A DNA stretch of 64,000 nt from an uncultured Lachnospiraceae bacterium. GTDB taxonomy: Bacteria > Bacillota > Clostridia > Lachnospirales > Lachnospiraceae. The DNA lies in assembly GCA_902801515.1 (NCBI GenBank), contig CADCII010000002.1, forward strand, positions 1 through 64,000, written 5' to 3'. The notes beneath the pieces are model-generated. The model was not told where the DNA came from and made no database searches. It saw only the letters and a program-made list of their open reading frames with translations. The number at the start of each line of letters is the position of its first letter. Within the stretch, counting starts at the first letter, position 1. Made by a program: the position numbers and the translations under genes. This document shows positions 34,151-41,871 of this stretch, one piece after another.

Positions 34151-34257
34151 GACCAATAATGAAATCCAACGGGATCCCGGCTACTTGATTATTATATACA
34201 TTGTGCGGCATAATTATCCATCACATGATTTCCGCAATTATCAGGAAAAACGCAGAC

Positions 34258-34794
34258 TCATCTCAAATATGGATGTTTCTTCTTGCCCGGCTCCGGACCA
34301 CAGTACAACCCGTACGGATCACAGATCCAGTAAGTCTTGCCCATTTTCACCCGGGCCCACTGGTGACAGTATTTATTCTCATGCACATGCGAATACTTGA
34401 TTCCCAGCATGTTCAGGCACAGGCCGACCGTCCTCGTACAGCCTGCGCAGGAAGCATACCCCTTGACCAGGTAGCCGTAAGGATCGTTGTAATGCTTCTT
34501 CTTCATCGTGTAGCCGACTTTTCCCGAGTCGACCAGCTGTCTCAGGCCAACCGCGACTCCGACCAGCTGATCTGCTTTTGACTTTCCAAGCAGAGGCTTC
34601 ACGATAGGCTTCGCCTTGTTATAGGCTTTCTTGAGCTGCTTCTTGGACATATATTTCCGGAAATAAGTATATCTTTGCAGTTTCTTCATCGGCACAAGCT
34701 TCGTCCTTGCGGCGTATGCCGTACCGGAAGACATGAGTACACAGAGTGTAAGTACAAACAGGAATCTTTTCAGAACAGATCTAAATGACTTCAT
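34258..34794 (-). CDS. Secreted transglutaminase-like protein
   Basis: This 178-aa protein has a signal peptide (FLFVLTLCVLMSSGTAYA, residues 11-28) and then a basic, Lys-rich segment (30-75). The C-terminal part resembles a transglutaminase-like cysteine fold: Cys in YASCAGCTRTVGLCLNMLG, His in KYCHQWARV, and Asp in WICDPYG, in the usual Cys-His-Asp order. The domain is small. It could be a peptidase or isopeptide-forming enzyme at the cell surface; no partner is evident. Confidence 0.7.
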   Translation of the reverse strand: MKSFRSVLKRFLFVLTLCVLMSSGTAYAARTKLVPMKKLQRYTYFRKYMSKKQLKKAYNKAKPIVKPLLGKSKADQLVGVAVGLRQLVDSGKVGYTMKKKHYNDPYGYLVKGYASCAGCTRTVGLCLNMLGIKYSHVHENKYCHQWARVKMGKTYWICDPYGLYCGPEPGKKKHPYLR

Positions 34795-34847
34795 AGTAAC
34801 CCTCCTTGTGCTTCTGACAGTTGCTTTTCAGGATTCGAGGCTGCCTT

Positions 34848-35720
34848 TTATCTCAATTCTATTATTTTGGCAATGGTTTCCGTTGCTGTTTCATCATCAA
34901 ATTTCCTGGCAAACAGCCTTCCTGATTTCAACAACATAGGAATGTCTTCATAATGGAATTGATTTCGCGGATCAGTCCAAGTCGTTAGTCTCATTACAGA
35001 ATGATACTCATCATCTAAATCATATATATTATTTTTAAAAGGCGAGTGATATACAAGCGTATGGAAAAAGACCTCATCTGCCAAAAAGGTAAATCTGCAT
35101 GCATGTCTGATTTTTGTTTCATTTTTGACAATATATCTTGCTAATGCGTCTGTAATGCTCCAGTTAGCATATCCTTTTTTATAGTAGTTATTTTCATGCG
35201 TTAATCTGTTAACACCAATAACTTTTTGCAGCTTCAGCAATTGTCGTCCGATGTAAAAAAGTGTTTTTTTGTAAAGAGAGTTACCTCCCCGATAATATTT
35301 CCACCAAAAATAATAATATTGTATTCGATTTTCATATCCTTGACTCTTAACATACCCAATGAACTCTTTTCCATTGTTTTCCTTGAAAAACTGATGAATC
35401 TTATCCTGTGTCATCAATGGAAACTCCACGCCGACCAACAGGTGATAGTAATCATACTTAAAAGAGTCAGTAGCTGCTTTTAAAAGATTTAAGACGCACT
35501 GTGTTTGTGATGAGTGTCCCCAATATACCGGGATCCTGTCTATAAAAACCAGTCTGGATACGTTAACGCATTTTTTCAGGTCTTCTATAGGTGCATTTTT
35601 TGTTTTTTTATCAATATGCAAATAAATATCATTGTCTTTATAATCTAAGTCTGTCAAAAGCATCTTTAGCACATCAAATCTGTGATGTGCCATTATCAAG
35701 TATGCATGTTTACCTGTCAT
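34848..35720 (-). CDS. Core-2/I-branching (GT14) glycosyltransferase
   Basis: This 290-aa protein resembles the beta-1,6-N-acetylglucosaminyltransferase group (GT14): HAYLIMAHHRFDVLKMLL at the N terminus, DIYLHIDKK, VYWGHSSQTQCVLNLL, YYHLLVGVEFPL, and FLADEVFFHTLV near residue 220. ATG 35720 follows AAGGAG. It would add a sugar branch to a surface glycan. The gene is plainly AT-richer than its neighbours and abuts an IS630 remnant, both signs of transfer. It is a lone gene outside any glycan cluster. Confidence 0.85.
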   Translation of the reverse strand: MTGKHAYLIMAHHRFDVLKMLLTDLDYKDNDIYLHIDKKTKNAPIEDLKKCVNVSRLVFIDRIPVYWGHSSQTQCVLNLLKAATDSFKYDYYHLLVGVEFPLMTQDKIHQFFKENNGKEFIGYVKSQGYENRIQYYYFWWKYYRGGNSLYKKTLFYIGRQLLKLQKVIGVNRLTHENNYYKKGYANWSITDALARYIVKNETKIRHACRFTFLADEVFFHTLVYHSPFKNNIYDLDDEYHSVMRLTTWTDPRNQFHYEDIPMLLKSGRLFARKFDDETATETIAKIIELR

Positions 35721-35753
35721 GAAAATCTCCTTCAATTATTTTAGGTAAATCAC

Positions 35754-36107
35754 ATGAATGTTTCCGTCCGTGTGATTCGCCAGACCTGCTCAACCGGATT
35801 GAAATCCGGTGAACAAGGCGGTAGTTTTTCAGCGGTAACACTCTCACGGGTATCCGAATACTCCGGAAGCATTTCCGTTTCCACCAGGCGAATTGTTTTC
35901 TTGTGCCAAGACGCGTTATCAAGCACAATAGCTTACTTCTTCCCTTCTGGCGCAGGATTCAATGCAAGGGGAGCTCGGATGGAATCAATCGTTGTCTCAT
36001 AATTGTAAACACGGAATAACTGCTATGCCTGATCGGAAGACGACATAATTGCCTGAACTTGAACAAGGAATATATCCGGATCAGTATGGTATTTGTGTCA
36101 TAGTAAA
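35754..36107 (-). pseudogene. Decayed IS630-family transposase (3' part)
   Basis: Translated on the minus strand, 35935-35754 gives AIVLDNASWHKK followed downstream by LPPCSPDFNPVEQVWRITR and a stop. This is the C-terminal DDE region of IS630-type transposases with its second Asp and the Glu. The frame continues upstream to about 36107 (VQAIMSSSD..., QLFRVYNYETTIDS...) but is broken by stop codons near 36023 and 35936. The N-terminal part is missing and no terminal inverted repeats were found. From 36108 to 36313 I see no feature. Confidence 0.85.
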
Positions 36108-36313
36108 TATATTAATGTCGTTTACTATAACTGTTTCCATTATATACCATTTCCAATTATCAACCAGCAGTATTCCGACTTTTATTCCGTCTTTTTCCTG
36201 CTGTTTTGTTACTGTTTATAATCTCAGACGACCAGCTGTTTCAGGACGTGAAATATTGGGCAGAAGCGGCACTTTCAGAGCCTTCTGCCAGGCAGTTCTC
36301 ACACCCGCCCCTC

Positions 36314-37501
36314 TCACGTTCCCGGCAGCAGTGTATCCGGGCTCTGGTCAAGGAGCATCAGTGCGCATGACATCAGCAGCGCGGCATGCTGCGCAGGGTC
36401 TTCAAGTGGTATCCCGTACTCTTCTTTCATCTTCCGGATCCGATAGAGGATGGTGTTCCTGTGCGTATACATCTGCTGACAGGTTTCCTGCAGGGAATGG
36501 TGGCAGCACAGATATGTGTACAGCGTGAGACAGTACAGGCTGTTCTCGTGCCGGTCATGCCTTCCCATCGCGCGGACTGCCGGCAGGATCAGATCCCTTC
36601 TGGATGACAGGTGCCTGAACATCATCAGGCCGTAATAAGGCTCTGCGTAGAGAGCGAACGGGCCGGGGATGTGCGGTACCAGAAACTCCATTATCTCCGA
36701 CAGCGACATATACGCCTGGGGCAGGTGGAACAGGTTGTGCACACGCGGCGAGATCACCATCCGCAGGTTATTTTTCCTGCAGAACTCCTCCGCTTTATCC
36801 CGCGCAGGCTCCTTTCGAAAAAACAAAACAAGCGTTCCGTTGAAGATCAGTACACGGCTGTTCGGAAACAGCCGGGCGATCGCGTTGCGCAGCCTGTTCT
36901 CCGCATGCCTCATGGTCTTGTACATTTCAAGGTTCAGAAGGGCGATACGTGCCGGCGAAAATGAAGCAAGCCCTGCTGACTCTGCCTGCAGGCGGAACAT
37001 GTTCTCATCGGTAAACCTTCCTTCCAGCAGGTGCAGCAGCACTGCCTCATCGGAATTCTTCAGCTGGCTGTCCCTGCTCAGACGGGTCATGAGCTGCTTT
37101 GCCAGGGCTGCCTCGATCCTTGTGAAAATGAGCGGTTCTGTCTGTTCGAGCTGCCGGTGGATATCAACAATGATCAGATAACCCACATGGACGTCTCCGG
37201 CATAGAGTGCGGAAAACCGCCGCCGGTACGGGCTGTTCGGGATGTCTATATACTGTCCGTCATGCGCATCGGAAGCGTTCTCTCCCAGCAGGACTGATCC
37301 CACCTCATAAGACAGCTCGCCGCTCTCGACTGTCCCCTGAAATGGTTTGTCCTGGAAGTCTCCCCCGTCGTACCACGAGATCACATGGAACGCAATATCA
37401 ATGATCATGACAGGGCAGTCAAACAGTTCATACAGGTCCTGCGTGAGGAGATGAAACCCCTCTGAATGCAGGAAGTCATCGAAAAAAATCTGCAGGTCCA
37501 T
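36314..37501 (-). CDS. PucR/CdaR-type transcriptional regulator
   Basis: This 395-aa protein has the layout of PucR-family regulators: an N-terminal sensory segment (about 1-150), a central GGDEF-like degenerate domain and a C-terminal helix-turn-helix (about 325-385; LQETCQQMYTHRNTILYRIRKMKEEYG). ATG 37501 has AAGGAGG. Related proteins control purine use, sugar diacids or similar catabolism; the ligand here is unknown. It is divergent from the HPr-like gene and might control it, but no operator could be defined. Confidence 0.85.
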   Translation of the reverse strand: MDLQIFFDDFLHSEGFHLLTQDLYELFDCPVMIIDIAFHVISWYDGGDFQDKPFQGTVESGELSYEVGSVLLGENASDAHDGQYIDIPNSPYRRRFSALYAGDVHVGYLIIVDIHRQLEQTEPLIFTRIEAALAKQLMTRLSRDSQLKNSDEAVLLHLLEGRFTDENMFRLQAESAGLASFSPARIALLNLEMYKTMRHAENRLRNAIARLFPNSRVLIFNGTLVLFFRKEPARDKAEEFCRKNNLRMVISPRVHNLFHLPQAYMSLSEIMEFLVPHIPGPFALYAEPYYGLMMFRHLSSRRDLILPAVRAMGRHDRHENSLYCLTLYTYLCCHHSLQETCQQMYTHRNTILYRIRKMKEEYGIPLEDPAQHAALLMSCALMLLDQSPDTLLPGT

Positions 37502-37583
37502 CGCGGTCCTCCTTTGTGCTGTCAGCACAATCAATCTGATGATTATTATACCTTCAGCATGATGAAAGCGCAAGGATTCCAGT

Positions 37584-37589
37584 TATAAT
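37584..37589 (+). promoter_or_regulatory. -10 box of the HPr-like gene
   Basis: TATAAT lies about 59 nt upstream of the start of the small plus-strand gene, within the 146-nt gap between two divergent genes. No convincing -35 box is seen at the proper distance, so an activator could be needed. Confidence 0.5.
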
Positions 37590-37647
37590 AGGGGTGTACC
37601 GAGAACAAAGCATTTGTTCCAATCGTACAGAAAGGAAGTGTATAATT

Positions 37648-37917
37648 ATGATGTTACTAAAGAACGCAAAAGATGTTGACAGCCTCGTAAAAGCAATTGA
37701 TAAGTGCCACGGTGAAGTATTCCTGTGCTCGGCGGACAAGACTGAGGAATTCAATATGAAGAGCATTCTTTCCCGCTATATCGCAATCGGCGAACTGTGC
37801 AAGGATCACGGTGATGAGTATGAGATCTTCTGCGGCAATCATGATGATGAACGTTATCTTATTCAGTTCTTCCATGATCTTCGCGAAGACGACCGCAAGG
37901 TAAAAAAATACGCATAA
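37648..37917 (+). CDS. Small HPr-like protein lacking the phospho-His
   Basis: This 89-aa protein aligns by eye with the later two thirds of HPr: FNMKSILSRYIAIG fits the NLKS-IMGVMSLG helix and HGDEYEIFCGNHDDERYLIQFF fits the GAEITI...DEEEAL ending. The GLHARP segment with catalytic His15 is absent, while the Ser of NMKS (Ser39, equivalent to regulatory Ser46) is kept. It may be an HPr-fold regulator rather than a PTS phosphocarrier. The start has AAAGGA 11 nt upstream. The HPr relationship is an inference; it has no neighbours from the PTS. It ends at a strong terminator. Confidence 0.6.
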   Translation: MMLLKNAKDVDSLVKAIDKCHGEVFLCSADKTEEFNMKSILSRYIAIGELCKDHGDEYEIFCGNHDDERYLIQFFHDLREDDRKVKKYA

Positions 37918-37982
37918 CAGATATAAATAAAGGCGGTCAACAACATGACACAGAGGCAGTCAACAAAAACAGTCAACGATTA

Positions 37983-38012
37983 ACCGGCTTCGGATCTCCG
38001 AAGCCGGTTTTT
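37983..38012 (+). terminator. Intrinsic terminator of the HPr-like gene
   Basis: An 11-bp GC-rich stem (37983-37993 with 37998-38008) with the tetraloop ATCT and a TTTTC tail. It lies between the convergent HPr-like gene and the SpoIIE-type gene, whose stop is only 4 nt away on the other strand. Confidence 0.9.
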
Positions 38013-38015
38013 CAT

Positions 38016-40304
38016 TTAAATATGTTTCTCTATCGTCAGCGTATTTTTCCCCGCCAGGTAATCGTATTTTACCTTGTCCATAGTCTTTTTCACGATATGG
38101 ATGCCCAGCCCTCCGACAGGTCTGTTCCCGGGAGTCGACGTGAGTCTCGGACGCGGCCGGCTTGTCGGATCAAACGGGAATCCACTGTCGGTAAAGACCA
38201 TCTTCACCATGCGGTTTTCTTCATTGAAGGAAAATAAGATATCCGCATTTCCTTCTTTCCCGTCATATGCATAATTGGCGATGTTGACAAAGATCTCTTC
38301 GACCGCCACCGTTATCGTAAACTGATCGTCCGGTCCGCAGCCGGCGCTCTCCAGCTGCTGCTCTGTAAATGCCATGACCTCATCCAGATGGGCCAGGTCT
38401 GCGGGCACGGATATTCGGGCCTGCTTTGTCTCCCCGCTCTCTTCAGCTTTCCCCAGGTACTTCACGCACAGCATAGTAATATCGTCAAACTGCGGCGCGT
38501 CTTTTACAAACTCACTGATGGAGCCATACAGGGAGTTGATCAGTTTCTCAGGATCATTTTCCCCTGACACATTCAGAGCCTCTTCCAGCCGTTCTTCTCC
38601 AAACAGAGCTTCCGATGCGTCCGTGGCTTCCGTCACGCCGTCCGTATACTCGAACAGGCAGTCACCCGGGGCAAGCTGAAGTTCATATTCATGAAACCTC
38701 AGGCCATCTTTGAGTCCCAGCGGCGGGTCATGCTTCTCATGCATCATCTCAAACGAACCGCCGCATCTGCGGAGCACGGGATATTCATGGCCGGCGTTTG
38801 CAGCGACAAGTTTTCCGGTCGTTACATCAAGTATGCCCAGCCATACCGTACAGAACATCATCGACGTATTGCTCTGGCACAGCTGATGATTGACCAGAGT
38901 CAGCACCTCTCTGGGCGAGCCGCCCGCAAGAGTCTGGTTCTGGAGCAGTGTCTTGGAAATGACCATAAACAGTGCTGCGGGCACTCCTTTGCCGGAAACG
39001 TCGGCGATCGTAAGCGCCAGATGGTTCTCATCTACGAAATAAAAATCATAGAAGTCTCCCCCGACTTCCTTCGCAGGAGTCATGCTGGCATACAGGTTGA
39101 TCTCCGTACGGTCCGGGAAAGGCGGAAAGATTCCGGGAAGCATATCGTTCTGTATCCGGGATGCAATATCAAGTTCCGCTCCTATTCTCTCCTTTTCAGC
39201 AGTGACTGTCTGGAGATTCTTCGTATAGGTATCGATCTCCCCGACCATGTCGACACATGTCCTCGTCAGGTCGCTGACCTCGCCGTATCCATAGCGGTAC
39301 GGCATACACTGCTCCCTTACCTCATCCGGATTAAAACCATCCTCTTCCTGGTCCGCGTAATCTGTCAAAACCTCTGAAAGATGAACGATCGGTCTGGTCA
39401 CCTTCTTCTCTATGGAACGCATGAACAGGACCTCCACGGCCAGAAGCACGTTCAGCATCACTGCTATTACCACACTGAATGAGTTCCAGAAGGTATCATA
39501 CCGTTCAACCGCATTCATGCCGTCATCGGACCACACTACTCCCGCTTCACCACGTAATACCTTTTCATAATCATGAAACAGATCAGGAGCCAGCTGCAGT
39601 GAATTGCGATAGATCAGATACCCCGCAATTGCAGACGCAAGAGCACCTGTGATCAGGAATGCAAGAACCATTCTCTCATTGATGGTAATCGTTCTGTTCC
39701 GGATGACAGACCATAAGATCAGCATCGGTATACCCACGATCAGTACAGTATCAAGATACTGGGTAAACCACGTCGCCATCAGCAGGGCGAGCTGTCCCAG
39801 TTTTATACGGAATCCGCTGCTTATCGTACTGAACAGCAGATAGGCAATAATCGTTATTACACTGATCAGGTAATATTTGATTACATGGGAGGAAGTATCC
39901 AGCCTGGGATATGAGGCTTCCTCCTCTCCCTTCAGCGGGAACATATACCACAGTATAGAAGGCAGCGCACAATACAGAACCAGACTGAAAATAGACAGAA
40001 TATAATACCAGACAGGCAAACCAAGAGTAAGGTCTGGGCTTCCGACTGCAAAAGATATAAAGCTGACGGTGTTATACAGAAGGAAGCCGAGAATCCCCCA
40101 GATGCCGAGAATAAAACCGAAAAATGGCATCACTGCGGCAGAGAGGTCAAATACGCCGACCCCCCTGGCTCCTGACATCAAATCCGACAGATGTGACAGA
40201 AGAAAGCAACACAAAAAAGCTGCCGCGACCGCCAGCAGGTCTTTTTTCCAGCCATAATGCCGGACAAGGCCAAATCCATGTTTCAGTCTGCTGCGTTTTT
40301 TCAT
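38016..40304 (-). CDS. SpoIIE-type PP2C phosphatase with anti-sigma-like kinase domain
   Basis: This 762-aa membrane protein has about eight hydrophobic segments (about 18-300), a short HAMP-like coiled linker (about 315-390), a SpoIIE/RsbU PP2C phosphatase domain (about 395-625; AKEVGGDFYDFY, ADVSGKGVPAALFM, FDDITMLCVKY) and a C-terminal HATPase_c domain of the RsbW type (about 635-762; VAVEEIFVNIANYAYDG, DSGFPFDP, GGLGIHIVKK). It would remove phosphate from a STAS protein, most likely the one encoded 4 nt upstream, and may also phosphorylate it. ATG 40304 was chosen since the upstream frame lies in the STAS gene. Confidence 0.92.
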   Translation of the reverse strand: MKKRSRLKHGFGLVRHYGWKKDLLAVAAAFLCCFLLSHLSDLMSGARGVGVFDLSAAVMPFFGFILGIWGILGFLLYNTVSFISFAVGSPDLTLGLPVWYYILSIFSLVLYCALPSILWYMFPLKGEEEASYPRLDTSSHVIKYYLISVITIIAYLLFSTISSGFRIKLGQLALLMATWFTQYLDTVLIVGIPMLILWSVIRNRTITINERMVLAFLITGALASAIAGYLIYRNSLQLAPDLFHDYEKVLRGEAGVVWSDDGMNAVERYDTFWNSFSVVIAVMLNVLLAVEVLFMRSIEKKVTRPIVHLSEVLTDYADQEEDGFNPDEVREQCMPYRYGYGEVSDLTRTCVDMVGEIDTYTKNLQTVTAEKERIGAELDIASRIQNDMLPGIFPPFPDRTEINLYASMTPAKEVGGDFYDFYFVDENHLALTIADVSGKGVPAALFMVISKTLLQNQTLAGGSPREVLTLVNHQLCQSNTSMMFCTVWLGILDVTTGKLVAANAGHEYPVLRRCGGSFEMMHEKHDPPLGLKDGLRFHEYELQLAPGDCLFEYTDGVTEATDASEALFGEERLEEALNVSGENDPEKLINSLYGSISEFVKDAPQFDDITMLCVKYLGKAEESGETKQARISVPADLAHLDEVMAFTEQQLESAGCGPDDQFTITVAVEEIFVNIANYAYDGKEGNADILFSFNEENRMVKMVFTDSGFPFDPTSRPRPRLTSTPGNRPVGGLGIHIVKKTMDKVKYDYLAGKNTLTIEKHI

Positions 40305-40308
40305 GAAA

Positions 40309-40608
40309 TCATTCCAGTACAAGGAAACTGTCAAGACCAGTGACCTTGAAGATTCCCTGGATATTCTTGGAAGCATTGCGGATGACCATGGATCCGTCTC
40401 TTGCATCCATCCAGTTCTGCGCAGTCATGAGAGAGCGCAAGCCTGCGGAAGAAATATAGTCGACCTTGGAAAAGTCCAGGATCAGATCCATGACTCCGTC
40501 GATCGCCCCTTCGATCTGTGTCTTAAGTTCCGGTGCAGTCAGCGTGTCAATGCGCCCCTCAATGGCCATTGTCAGAGTCTCTCCATCTTTGGTCTGCTGA
40601 ATCGTCAT
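40309..40608 (-). CDS. STAS-domain anti-sigma-factor antagonist
   Basis: This 99-aa protein is a single STAS domain (SpoIIAA/RsbV type). The phospho-site motif DYISSAGLRSL places Ser53/Ser54 at the regulated position. It should switch partners according to phosphorylation by a HATPase_c kinase and dephosphorylation by a PP2C enzyme; the gene directly downstream carries both. No sigma-factor gene is in the window, so the output is unknown. Confidence 0.92.
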   Translation of the reverse strand: MTIQQTKDGETLTMAIEGRIDTLTAPELKTQIEGAIDGVMDLILDFSKVDYISSAGLRSLMTAQNWMDARDGSMVIRNASKNIQGIFKVTGLDSFLVLE

Positions 40609-40662
40609 TTCATTTTCCTCCTTAATTCATGCCCGGCGTCCGGTCTGTTTATCTTCATCAGG

Positions 40663-41871
40663 TTACGGCAGCAAATAATCGTTCCAGATATTTGCGAATG
40701 TTTCAATCTTAGGATAAGCATACGCCGCGATCACTACGGTCAGTACCCACACACAGACGGTAAAGATCAACAGCTTTTTGCCTCTGAGTGTGGCGAAACG
40801 AATATGCCAGTATCTCTCATTCAGTTCGATCAGGACAAAGCAGGCTGCGATGACAAACAGGCTGTACAGGATCAACCAGCCGAGTCCTTCGATCAGATCT
40901 CCCCTCACTGCGACGAGGACTGTCTGGACCGGGAGTATGAACAGATAGCTCAGGCAGTAATAACTGTTGATATGCTTCGACAGATGCATGATAAACTTCG
41001 GAAGTTTACCGCCTGTAATCCTGGTGACTTTGTAGAGGAACGCGATCAGTCCCAGTGTGAATACACAGGTCATGATTGCGTCCGGCGTCGGTTTCAGACT
41101 GTACTGAATATTCGTCCCGACCTCAGGGAGCGGGAACAGGTTCAGGCCATACCGCAGGACGTAGTAGAGCAGGGTAAGCGGGAAGCAGATGACCATAATA
41201 AGGTCAGCAAGCCCATTTTTATCCTTGATCCTCGGATAGTATCCGCCTATGAAGTATCCGAACGCCACGAAAATAAAGTAGTTGAACAGCGGGAAATAAG
41301 ACTCAGCGTTCGTCACGACGAAGAATGCTGCGAACTGGCTTGCCAGATAGTTCGCAGGCGGAGTAACTGTCTTCCACAGAACCAGCGAGATCACACTCAG
41401 AATCACACTGATTGCCAGGATAACGCTGCCCTTAAACCTGCACTTTTTGAATATCGCCATCAGCAGAAACGACAGACCTGCGAATGTCAGTATGTCTGCC
41501 TGCAGAATAAGGAACACATTGGCGATGAAGAACTGTTTTCCCGTGATCCAGTAACCGATCAGGTTCGGGATAGCATTCCTCAAGATATTCAGGAACTGAC
41601 CGATCGTCAGAAGGCCGAATCCCCTCAGCAGGTACGAGATCGGAGACTGATGCCTGGTATAGCGCATTCCGATTCCCATAGAGATCATGAAGGTCGCCGC
41701 CCCGAACAGTTCGGTAAACATCTGTCCTTCATTGCCGCTCGGAGCGCCAGCCTCGAGATCCAGGATCACATGCATCACGATCATCCCGACAATGCACAGA
41801 GCCTTCATGAGGTCGAGTTCAGGCTGCCGCCCCACGTTCACTTTCTTATCAGAAAAATATCTGCTCATCAT
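40663..41871 (-). CDS. Membrane acyltransferase-like protein (DUF1624/OpgC-like)
   Basis: This 402-aa protein has about ten membrane segments. The N terminus RQPELDLMKALCIVGMIVMHVILDLE resembles the first helix of the heparan-acetyltransferase-like (DUF1624) and acyltransferase-3 families, including the conserved Asp and His. Such proteins pass acyl groups across the membrane. It overlaps the stop of the acyl-AMP ligase gene by ATGA, and the STAS gene follows after 54 nt. The ligase could supply an activated acyl group for it; this is inference. Confidence 0.75.
   Translation of the reverse strand: MMSRYFSDKKVNVGRQPELDLMKALCIVGMIVMHVILDLEAGAPSGNEGQMFTELFGAATFMISMGIGMRYTRHQSPISYLLRGFGLLTIGQFLNILRNAIPNLIGYWITGKQFFIANVFLILQADILTFAGLSFLLMAIFKKCRFKGSVILAISVILSVISLVLWKTVTPPANYLASQFAAFFVVTNAESYFPLFNYFIFVAFGYFIGGYYPRIKDKNGLADLIMVICFPLTLLYYVLRYGLNLFPLPEVGTNIQYSLKPTPDAIMTCVFTLGLIAFLYKVTRITGGKLPKFIMHLSKHINSYYCLSYLFILPVQTVLVAVRGDLIEGLGWLILYSLFVIAACFVLIELNERYWHIRFATLRGKKLLIFTVCVWVLTVVIAAYAYPKIETFANIWNDYLLP

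Noticed and set aside
36601..36625. GACAGGTGCCTGA inside the PucR-type gene as another copy of the dispersed repeat
   Set aside because: Only the centre matches; the outer arms are missing and the bases encode conserved-looking protein sequence.
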